From: Prunus persica
Taxonomy: Eukaryota > Streptophyta > Magnoliopsida > Rosales > Rosaceae
Direction: 5' to 3'
Length of the DNA stretch: 64,000 nucleotides
Assembly: GCF_000346465.2 (NCBI RefSeq)
Contig: NC_034014.1
Coordinates: forward strand, 26,089,506 to 26,153,505
Numbering within the stretch: position 1 is the stretch's first letter; the number at the start of each line of letters is the position of its first letter. Shown one piece after another: positions 54,211 to 63,304 of this stretch. The position numbers and the translations under genes were made by a program. The notes beneath the pieces are model-generated. The model saw only the letters and a list, made by a program, of their open reading frames with translations, was not told the DNA's origin and ran no database searches.

Positions 54211-56402
54211 GGAGCTGAGCTCTATCTGGTCTAGTATACTTCCGGAAAAATATTTAAGGACCAACGGATAAGACTCTCTTAGTATAAGTAAGAATCTCGT
54301 TGGTATAATGCTCGATCGAGACAAATATTTCATGAATTCTGCAGAAGCTTTAATGTGTTGCAATCACATTATAATCAATGTACTCACTGAGGTAATTTAT
54401 GTATATTAATATTGAGTACAAATTTTGTGCTTCAAGCACATGTCCTTTAGGGACTTGCTTTATGCAATGTCAATCCTCTCAACGGATTTTGTCTAAAAAG
54501 GGATTAAACTTTATGACACATTATATAGCTTTAACCCAGCTATTTATACATCTTTAGGGAATCGCTTCTGGCGATATGCTCTGTGCATTTAATAACCCTT
54601 AAAGATAATATGTTGTTCTCCGTAATTGTGTAATAAGGGGGGGGCACAATTGAATCTGTAAATATGGAGAAAACCCAACATTCCTTGTTTCTACCAGAAA
54701 CAGTGTGTCATACAAAGTAGGTATATTCCCTTTTATTCCGAACACCCAAGTATAAATTTCAGTATTAACATCTTTTGGGGTTCGTACTGTGGGTTTGTTC
54801 TTTCACGTTCATTCTCATCTATAATGGAATTACCTCGTTCCATTTTGGCCAATGATATTGTCGACATTTAATAATTGAACGTGGTTCCAATCAACACAGC
54901 CCATTGATGATTTGAGTAGCTACTCCAAAATCAAAAATTGTCATTCATCAATCCATGATCCCACCATTCTCATGTGCATGCGCATGCATCAATTATAAGC
55001 ATTTATTTGCCTTTGGGTACCCAAGCCACTTCATGGGGCTTTTATTATGTGAGAATGTGGATTATAACCTCCATTGGAGCGTTATTTAGCAGTAGGGCGT
55101 GGATAATCTCCATTTAGGGAGTTGGAACATTTAGAACCCATATATCTGTCATGCTGAAGGCATGCCACAGATTAATACATTCATGTCAATTAATTGCTGG
55201 GACTTTAACCCATATTATGGGACTTTAACCCATATAATTTGCTACGCATTAGGCGTGCATAATATCAATATTGACATGTCAAAGGATTGTCCTTTCGGGA
55301 CTTCAATCCATATCATTTGCTACGCAACAGGCGTGCATCATATTGATCACTGCTATACCCATATTCTGTTCTTATGGTACATTAATCTGTGCAGTGTATT
55401 ATCAATGTATCCAACTTGCAATCTGTAAAATTTGCATTAATAATTCATGGATACATACAAGCCATTCTTTTGGAACGGACTTATCTTCCCATTTGGTTAC
55501 CTTTCAAGATAAAATATCAAATAAGTATATAAGCAAAAAAATAACACAAGTATTGGTTACATCCTTAGGTGGGAGAAACTTTTCTCAAGTATCATTCAAG
55601 CTTGTATCAGCCCAGTAAATGTAGCGCTTGATGATCTAGTTATATCCTGCAATAGTAAAATCACAACTCTTTTCTTTGTCAAAAACAAATAATCCTCAGA
55701 GAGTTACAGAAAGAGAAAAAATGCAAAAAAAGAAGGTAAGCAATCAGGGAAGGAAGCTGGTGGGAGCAGACAATAAGCTCTCATATCTCCTAGTCTAGAA
55801 GGACTTCCGGAGATTAGAGCATAAGATCGCCTTCACAGTTTCCTGATGTAGCGGAAACGTGATCAGGGATAGTCTCGCTTCCTGAATGGATGATCAGAGA
55901 TAGTCTTGCTTCTCGGGCATATTAAGTGCTCACTGATAAGAAAAACAAGTAGATATCGCATCACTAGGTATGGAGAAAACTGGATGTCTTCTGCAAAGAA
56001 AATTTCGTTAGTAACACATTTATACACAAATACAATGAATAGGTAGAACCAGTGAATTTCAAATTAACCATATGAAAATTGTGAGATTCTCGGGGTACTT
56101 TTGAAAAAGTAGCTCCGTGAAATCCGTAAAGCAAGATCGGCTTTTGATGAAAATAATACTTGAAAACGCCGAAAGTGCCGACATACATTATCAGAGGCCA
56201 CGTGAAGTTTTGGACTCTGGGAAAGAAAAAGATAATATGGGGATCTGAAAAGATATTGGGATCCTGTTAAAACTGTAGCCATATTTCCTCCTATTGATAT
56301 TGCCTTTGCAAAACTTGATTGGAGCAACTGCGTTTCAACTTAACTTCCTTCATTTTCTGAAACTTTAGTTTTCTTAAGGCTTTCTTCGAAACCTTCTTAA
56401 AA

Positions 56403-56954
56403 ATGGCTTCCTCTTCTTCCTGCCCAGATTATTTCAATTTAAATGATACTCCCACAACAACCAGTGACGCCCAAGTTTGGCGTCCATCCTTTGTATCCAA
56501 AAATCGTCATCTCACAGTTAATGATTCTGTGATGATGAATGATGCTACTGCTGTCATAGTAGCTAAGAATTTCATTACTCCAATGGATGAAATGTTGTTA
56601 ACAAGGAGATCAGAGGAAGAGGCTATTGATGACTCAATGGCTTTTAGCATTCAGAGTGCTGCTTCTGTTTCTAACATGGCTGATCGTTTGCGTGCTAGAG
56701 CAAACGAGGTTCAGATTTTAACAACTGAAAATTCGTCTCTCCAAAGAATGCTTCATGAGTCTCAACAGGAGGTTGAGAAACTTAAAGGAGAGAATAATGC
56801 CTTGTTGAAACTGATGAGTTCGTACTCTGTTGATACACTGAGAAGGCTAGATATGCTGCAGGTCTCCAATGAAAGAATTTTGGGAAACTACGAGAGGCTC
56901 ATGGCTAAGCTTAAGAGGCGCCGTCCTCTTCCTTCAGAGGCTTCTAGAACATAA
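56403..56954 (+). CDS. antisense ORF in the LTR element, 183-aa coiled-coil protein
   Basis: Single uninterrupted frame from an ATG in good context (AAAATGGCT) to a TAA, 183 aa. It runs opposite to the element's inferred transcription. Residues 1 to about 70 are Ser/Thr/Asp-rich without a family I know (MASSSSCPDYFNLND, VWRPSFVSKNRHLTVNDSVM). Residues about 92-175 have long heptad-like helical stretches (MADRLRARANEVQILTTENS, then LQRMLHESQQEVEKLKGENN) ending in KRRR. There is no zinc knuckle, protease or polymerase motif, so it is not a recognisable gag-pol. It could be an element-encoded accessory protein or another captured gene. It is the longest convincing ORF in the element. I do not recognise its function. 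Confidence 0.6.
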   Translation: MASSSSCPDYFNLNDTPTTTSDAQVWRPSFVSKNRHLTVNDSVMMNDATAVIVAKNFITPMDEMLLTRRSEEEAIDDSMAFSIQSAASVSNMADRLRARANEVQILTTENSSLQRMLHESQQEVEKLKGENNALLKLMSSYSVDTLRRLDMLQVSNERILGNYERLMAKLKRRRPLPSEASRT

Positions 56955-58012
56955 TGTATTTGTATAGATTTTACAGGGCCTGCACCTTCATTGCAGGAAA
57001 AAATCTATCTGTTGTATGTTCCTGTTATAATAATTACGCACATTCTTAAACTTGCACCTGTGGTTTTTACGTCTTTTCAAAATGACGGTTGGGAACCTTG
57101 TACCTTATAGGTTCAAATAACCACATCGACTCTCCCAAATTTCATATTTCAACGTATGGAACCCCGGAACTTTTGTCTTGGGCTAAACATAAACTCAGAA
57201 TTTATCTTCCCTTTTCAAATGGACATGAAATATGAATTGAGTAAAAGCCACGCTAATATCTCATATATTTGGGTTCATGAGCTTCCGGCTCAGATATAAC
57301 AAAATATGTGGGGAGCCTCAATTCATTATTCTCTTATGCCAAAGAAATATGTGGCGTACCACAATTTGCAATAATACCTCAAGGGTTGTCCTATTTAATT
57401 GTTGGAACTTCAGGTTCTCAACACTGTTAGATTTTGAACTTCAGGCCAAAATCACATATTCTCATGGTATGGACATTTTTACAATTTTCTGTACATATTT
57501 CTTGAGGAACTTCTGGCATCTCATTTAATTGCTCATCCATGAGTTTAAGGAACTGCAGGTTCCCTTTTTGAATATAGTGATAGTTTACCCAAAATAGTAA
57601 ATATTTATGCATACATTACTATTCATGTATACGACACTATTCATATATACAGTACATTTGCCAGTACAGTTATCATCCATGTGTACGGCATTATGAATCA
57701 ATACGGTACTGTTACATCATTAAGGAACCCCAGGTCCTTATTTACATGTCAGGGATCAAGGACCCTCAAGTTCAATCACATGTTTACAAAAATAGTACCG
57801 GAGAGACTGCCAGCTCTCATATTAACATCATCATCAAGGATCTTCAAGTCCTGATGTAATTGTATGATGAGGATCAAGGAACTTCTGGTCCTGATCTATA
57901 TACTGTAAAAAACTCATCATACAACACATTTAGTCCATAAAATAAATTGCTGGTAAATAAATTACTGGTATGGACGATAAACCCGCACCACACTTTAAAT
58001 AAAAGGAAATAT

Positions 58013-58276
58013 AAAGTATGCGGGTTAATTCCACATCATACTTTTAATAAAAGTAAATGTGCAGTAAAGTAAATTCATAAAGTATGAGGGTTAATTCCAC
58101 ATCGTACTTTTACTAAAAGTAAATGTACAGTAAAGTAAATTCATAAAGTATGAGGGTTAATTCCACATCATACTTTTAATAATAGTAAATGTGCAGTAAA
58201 GTAAATTCATAAAGTATGAGGGTTAATTCCTCATCATACTTTAAGTAAAAGTAAATGTGCGATAAAATAAATTACT
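58013..58276. repeat. 66-bp tandem array, each unit able to form a hairpin
   Basis: Units start at 58013, 58079, 58145 and 58211. Each begins AAAGTATG and after about 17 bases has CATACTTT, giving an 8-bp perfect stem. More diverged units with the same layout (ATATGG...CCATAT) continue to about 58,460. Confidence 0.88.
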
Positions 58277-59161
58277 TGCTATATGGACGTTAATTCCGCA
58301 CCATATCTTAAATAAAATTAAATGTGCGGTAAAGTAAATTGTGCTTGTATGGGCACTAATTCTGCTCCATACATTTAAATAAAAGTAAAGGTGTGGACGA
58401 TAAACCCGCACCACCCTTTTAAATAAATGCTGTTGTATGGGTAATAAACCTACACCATACAGTAAATAAAATAAATATGGGGTTAAAAACCACCACCGAA
58501 TAAAATAAGAAAAATGTTAGTATTAGTAACGGTCTCCCACTGATAATATGTTTAGTATTACCAAGGGTCCATTTCTGTTAATGGTTAGTAAAAGAAAAAC
58601 AGATAAATATAATATGAAATAATAGAGAAGATAAGGGAGCAGAGATCTTATCGCTTATTCTTTCGCTTATGCCCATGCTGAGTGATCCCTTTTTTTTTTT
58701 TTTTTTTTTCAGTGTTTCGGTGGGTTTTCACATGTGCAGCAGAATATGTGGGTGGGGCTGTAATCATGCGCACTCGACAACATGTGCTGTCCAGCCCGCC
58801 ATTAGACCTAAGTCATCATTTCGGTGGGTGCTCTGAACCTTTCTCTCTATGTCCACTATCTCTGAGAGCATCTAATACATTCTTGCCCCTATTAGTTACC
58901 ATAGCAAGGCTACCATGTTCCAGCACAGTGTCTTCCACAACATCGCTTAGCATCTCAATGGAACGGCAAAACCCAAAGATACATAGTTTCCTGCCCGTAT
59001 CAAGGCCATTTGTCCAGTCGCTATCAGTCATCACCGGCGACGAGGAGGTCTCCACCTTCACCTCCGGCGGCGGCGCTGGAGCTCGGGCGGCGGAGGACCT
59101 CTTGCTGGGCTTCCCTGCTGCCTTCCTCTGTTTCTGGGTTTCAGCCAAGCCTTCGCAGACG

Positions 59162-59197
59162 GGCGGCTTCTTCAGTTGTGTCGAAGGTGCCAAGCCA
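59162..59197 (-). pseudogene. possible AP2/ERF fragment captured by the LTR element
   Basis: Minus-strand translation [12 protein letters not shown] matches the conserved WLGTFxTAEEAA part of AP2/ERF DNA-binding domains. Only 12 codons are convincing; the frame stops soon after. Short, so tentative. Confidence 0.45.
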
Positions 59198-59224
59198 GGG
59201 CTTGGATCTGGTGGATCTGGTATG

Positions 59225-59338
59225 ACCACCACGGAGTCGAAGCACCAAGTAAAGGGTGGACTCCTTCTGGATGTTGTAGTCAGCAAGGGTGCGACCATCC
59301 TCGAGCTGCTCTCCAGCAAAGATGAGGTTGCTCTGCTG
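59225..59338 (-). pseudogene. ubiquitin fragment captured by the LTR element
   Basis: Minus-strand translation covers the second half of ubiquitin: [20 protein letters not shown] then [13 protein letters not shown], ending at the diglycine. It differs from canonical ubiquitin at a few positions (for example FAGEQ for FAGKQ). It lacks the first half and is out of frame with the neighbouring fragments. Confidence 0.88.
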
Positions 59339-59387
59339 ATTGTAGTAGTGGTGGTCCTTTGTGGTGGCTGGTGGGCAACGTCGCAGT

Positions 59388-59585
59388 TACGAAGCTTGGA
59401 TAGTATAGAACATGGGCTGTATTGTTCAGCCCATCCACGGCAGCCTCTCGTATGCCAGGAAGCCGTTTGACGGCCTTCTCAATCGACCCGGCGCAGGCGG
59501 AACATGTCATGCCAACCACAGAGAACAAGGCCTTCACCTCAGATCCCTTCACATTCGTCGCTGCCTCCGGAGACGTGCCCTTCGG
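59388..59585 (-). pseudogene. copper P-type ATPase (HMA5-like) N-terminal fragment captured by the LTR element
   Basis: Minus-strand translation has [20 protein letters not shown], then CAGSIEKAVKRLPGIREAAVD and LYYPSFV. This is the first heavy-metal-associated domain with its GMTCSAC metal site, as at the N-terminus of HMA5-type copper ATPases. Only this one domain is present, without membrane or catalytic parts. Confidence 0.85.
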
Positions 59586-59588
59586 GCC

Positions 59589-59820
59589 CATCCATGGCAA
59601 TGGTTCTGACCATGTTCTCGCCTAGATGCTGAGCTACCTCAAGCACCAATCGGATCGAGTTGTCCAAGACCTCGAGAGCCATGAGGATCGGCGGCAAGCC
59701 ATCATCGAACCGAACATCGGTGACAGCCCCGATGACTTGACAGACCGTGCCAATGGCCCCCTTTCCGGTGAACTCGTCGGTGATTTTGCCACTCACAGAT
59801 TGCTCTGTGAAGGCTGTTTT
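59589..59820 (-). pseudogene. mitochondrial ATP synthase beta fragment captured by the LTR element
   Basis: Minus-strand translation [20 protein letters not shown], then [20 protein letters not shown] and [28 protein letters not shown]. This is the conserved N-terminal beta-barrel part of the nuclear-encoded mitochondrial F1 beta subunit. It breaks off after AMDG, where the copper-ATPase fragment begins in another frame. About 77 codons remain of roughly 550. Confidence 0.88.
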
Positions 59821-60005
59821 GGTCTATGGAGGTCTCTGAGAGTCTGGGGGAAAGGAAAAAAAGGCTTTGTGGGTTAGTGATGATGTAGAAGCAGGAATCT
59901 CTTCTCTATCTGTTTTTCACTGTTTCTTTCTTTGGAATTGGAAGGCTTACAACAAAGCGTTTTTCTGACTGAGTTTCATCATAAAACTCAGCTGGTATTG
60001 TTTGA

Positions 60006-60025
60006 ACGAAATCGTGCTGATAACG
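60006..60025 (-). other. probable primer-binding region of the LTR element
   Basis: Minus strand, directly after the LTR: CGTTATCAGCACGATTTCG. It lacks the usual TGG start. Its complement, CGTGCTGATAACG, resembles the anticodon-arm sequence of eukaryotic tRNA-Ile (CGUGCUAAUAACG, from memory) with one difference, so priming by a tRNA fragment is possible. Confidence 0.4.
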
Positions 60026-60186
60026 TGTTATAAACTAGAGAGAAAATGGAGAGAATTGGAATAGAGAGGAGAGACTGATTGTGTGTTCTTAATCTGATTT
60101 CTGTGTGTATCATACAAGTAGAGGGAGAAGCCTATTTATAGGCAAGTAGAGGTGTAGAGGTGGGCTCCACCATATATTTTACAACA
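60026..60186 (-). repeat. 5' LTR (right copy)
   Basis: 161 bp. The minus-strand TATA box (60140-60133) should drive the element's own transcript. Confidence 0.9.
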
Positions 60187-61725
60187 AAAATGACATTATT
60201 GTCAATATGCTTTTTCGTAACATGATATTTGAGAATAACACGGGCTAACTCTTAGGGCCTAACACCGGCCTAACTCATGAGCATGTGCCTATTTTCTTTG
60301 GACTCATCACAAGTCTATGCCTCTATGCCTTCTTTTCCTACTTAAACATATAGATGATAGATTTGGGTAGACAGCTTTGCATCATATTTTGTTTGGGTGT
60401 GAGAACGAAAAATAAAAAGTGGTAGATTTTAGATGCAGCTTTGAGAAACACATGCGGCAAGTGCTCAAGTATTTTACTTCAGTTTATTTCTTTTGATTTT
60501 TATAGCTCATTTTTATAAGATTGCATTCACTTTGCATTGAAAACTAAAATATAAATATAAATTTCAAAGAACAAAAAGTAATAAGAAAGAAGAAAACTAT
60601 TCAAGCTCATCTAATAAATCACGATTCTCTTGCATAGTTTCTACCCTGCCAAATGAATGAATGTTCGCGTTGTCCACGTTATGAATTGTTGTACAAATAA
60701 ACGACTTCGTAACCAAACTTGAGTTCAATTGAAAGATTTGCTTATTATTAATTAATTTCTTGTTTCCTTGAACACGACTTCCATTTCAAACATTGTAATA
60801 TAAAGATTTTCTCTCGATTTGGTAGTTACAAACTAGATTTTGTATTTTGCAACAAGTTTTGGTTTTGACATAAAAGGAGATTTGCGGGGTCTTTGCTTAT
60901 TGCTCAATCCTATTAAAGGAGAAGTTTTAGAGCTCCCATGAGTGGCCTCATACCACATGAGATTTGACAATATAACTAGCATTCATAAGTTCGTTTTTAT
61001 TTCTAAAAGTGTACCAAACAAAACCTTATACATTGGACACAAGATCATCATCTTGGAGAGAAATACACTCAGTTTCCCATGTGATTTAAGTAGCAAGAAT
61101 GTATGAACATATGGAGATATGCATTAATTGGTTCATCATGATGTAGGTAGCAAAAACCCTAATCGTTTGATTTCAATAAACTTGAATTCGTTTGGACCCC
61201 TTATCCTAATTTACCACAGGGTTTTGTTCCTAGTTTGCACATACATTTGCTTAACTTGGGAGGATGTTTAGCCATTTTGTGATATAGGTATTTGTCTCTT
61301 GAGATATGGGTGCTAAAAAATTACGAAAAGAAAGAGCGGGCGCTATACTGCACCATTCACTACCATAAGTTTCCTCATATTTGGCTATGACCAATTAAGA
61401 ATGGTGGTTAATGGGAGCATCCGAGCATGTCATATTTTTCACAGAAGGGGATCCTCTTATGTTTTAGTTTTGGGACGTAAGATATGATTTAATTTAATTT
61501 AATTCACTCATGCATTTGATTGGGCCAAAACTCTTGTTGGTCTCGGCATGCATTTGATTAGAGAAAGAAGATCCTACTAATCAGCATATGTTCTCATTCT
61601 ATTCCACATGTGAATCCTTGGCATAGCAACTAGTTGGCTTCACATTTTTGTTAAATCACAAAAATCATTATATCCTCAATAAAGATCATCACTTTTTTTT
61701 TTCAGGGTCTCTCTGTTTCTCTCCA
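60187..61725. other. intergenic
   Basis: AT-rich sequence between the LTR element and the SelT-like gene. No gene or clear repeat seen. Confidence 0.5.
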
Positions 61726-62810
61726 ATGGATCGAGCTCAGTTAGTTCTGGTTGGATTACCAATCTTTCTGTTCTGCACAGACATTTTTAGCCTTTTCACA
61801 CCTAAACCTCCCAAAACCAGTACCCATTATCATGTTCATGATGATGAAGATCCTCAGCCCCTTGATCATCCAGATCCTCAACATCAACAGCTTCTCCAAG
61901 AGCCCCTTAAATTCCCCACCCAGCAGGTTTCTCTGTGCCAAAACCCCTACATGCATTTCCAATGTTCATATATACATGCATTACATAGTTTATATGATCA
62001 TAAATGCTGAAAATTTTCAAATTTTCTTCAACTGCAGAAATCTGATGTCATTGGAGCAATTGGCATGGGAAGCACCATCAACATTGGTTTCTGTACATCC
62101 TGTTCTTACAGGTTTCTGTGCTATTTCTTAGATGACATTTTCCTGATCTCATCAATTATTGAATTTGAAAATGTTTTGTTTAAGTGGTATTTTTTTGGGT
62201 GTAGAGTTGGATGCAAGTTGTTTTTTTTTATGTTAATTTAATCCTGTAATTTGGATCCTATTTGTATGGTTGTTCAGAGGAAGTGCAGTAACAATGAAAA
62301 ACATGCTGGGAACAGCATTTCCTGGGATCAATGTAATTCTGGCAAACCACCCTCCTCCGCTTCCAAGACGGCTGCTGAGCAAATTGGTACCAGTTTTTCA
62401 AGTAGGGATCATCGGGACGATAATGGCGGGCGAACATATTTTCTCGAGGTTGGGGATTACAACGCCACCTCCTTGGTACCACTCCTTGAAAGCAAATAGA
62501 TTTGGAAGCATTGCAAGCACTTGGATTTTGGGAAACTTCATACAATCCTTCCTTCAAAGTACAGGAGCTTTTGAAGTCTATTGTAATGGGGAATTGGTAT
62601 AAACTCTAACCTCGTCCAAATTTCCAACGGCCAATTTTTCTTCATTTCTGTCTCTTCTGTTCACCATGTGTATCTTCTTGGACTTGGTAGGTCTTCTCGA
62701 AGCTGAAGGAGCAGAGGTTCCCTAGTGAGATTGAGTTGAGGGATCTTGTTGGGAAGAAGCTCGGTAGTTCGAGAACCGCCGACGGTCCTGGAGGAGGGGC
62801 CTGGTCTTAG
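61726..62810 (+). CDS. SelT-like protein (thioredoxin-like fold, Cys form)
   Basis: Four exons: 61726-61926, 62038-62111, 62278-62596 and 62691-62810, giving 237 aa. An N-terminal hydrophobic segment (LVLVGLPIFLFC) is a signal peptide or anchor. An Asp/His/Pro-rich spacer follows. The selenoprotein T domain starts near 70: GSTINIGFCTSCSYRG with C86-x-x-C89 as redox pair, AVTMKNMLGTAFPGI, PVFQVGIIGTIMAGE, NRFGSIASTWILGNF, GAFEVYCNGELVFSKL and EIELRDLVGKKLG. Animal SelT has selenocysteine where C89 stands; plants use cysteine, as here. SelT proteins are ER-associated oxidoreductases. The tail ADGPGGGAWS is variable. Length fits the family (about 210-240). Substrates are unknown. Confidence 0.92.
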
Positions 62811-63304
62811 CGCCCTGTGGGAGGGGACCTTACCTTATCTTTTGGTTGCTATGAGAAGATTGCCTTGTTGCTTATATGCTTTATAAAAGATGCACGCACT
62901 GCCACACGATTGAATAACCACAGTTGTTCATAACATTACTCAAAGCTGTTTACTGGACAAACATGAAGAGACTATGTGCGCTTGACAATTACTTTTCGAA
63001 TTTCCCTTTTTCTTTCATATTTTGGTACAATCATGAGTGTAAAATTAAAATGCGGCTTGCAATGTTCTGAAGCCTAGCTACATAAATTACTTTGCAACAA
63101 AGGCAACAATGGCATGACAATTCTCTACACTGTAGAAGAACGACCTCTTGAATATCTGCTGGATCACAAGCTACGGATGGTGTTCTTAATTGAATGACCT
63201 CGTCTTTCGGGTGCTTCAGAAGGGTTCTGAATCTCCCCTCTCTCGACAGGACCAGTAATCCAGGAGATGGAAATTCAAACACAATGCAAACAAAGCCGAA
63301 CTTT
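62811..63304. other. intergenic between convergent genes
   Basis: 3' UTRs of the SelT-like gene (plus) and of the tomosyn-like gene (minus). No other feature seen. Confidence 0.5.

Larger units (their letters stand above)
53626..60186 (-). mobile_element. 6.56-kb non-autonomous LTR retrotransposon (LARD-like) with captured host gene fragments
   Basis: Flanked by a perfect 5-bp duplication AAAAT (53621-53625, 60187-60191) and bounded by near-identical LTRs beginning TGTT and ending CAACA on the plus strand. Minus orientation follows from three signs. A polypurine tract (AAGGGGGAG on minus, 53788-53796) abuts the left LTR. A probable primer-binding region (CGTTATCAGCACGA) abuts the right LTR. 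Each LTR has a TATA box (TATAAATA) on the minus strand. No gag, protease, integrase or reverse transcriptase was found in any frame. The interior holds fragments of host genes (59162-59820), an antisense ORF (56403-56954), a triple direct repeat (53823-54210) and a hairpin-rich stretch (54.4-58.4 kb). Confidence 0.85.

Noticed and set aside
53913..54363. minus-strand ORFs with similar peptides inside the LTR element
   Set aside because: The likeness comes from the triple DNA repeat; there is no gag-like motif and the frames are short.
58013..58276. CRISPR-like regular repeats
   Set aside because: The units are contiguous tandem copies without unique spacers, in a plant nuclear retroelement.
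58682..59470. 262-aa plus-strand ORF
   Set aside because: It lies antisense to the captured ATP synthase, copper-ATPase and ubiquitin fragments, and its length is explained by their GC-rich codon use.
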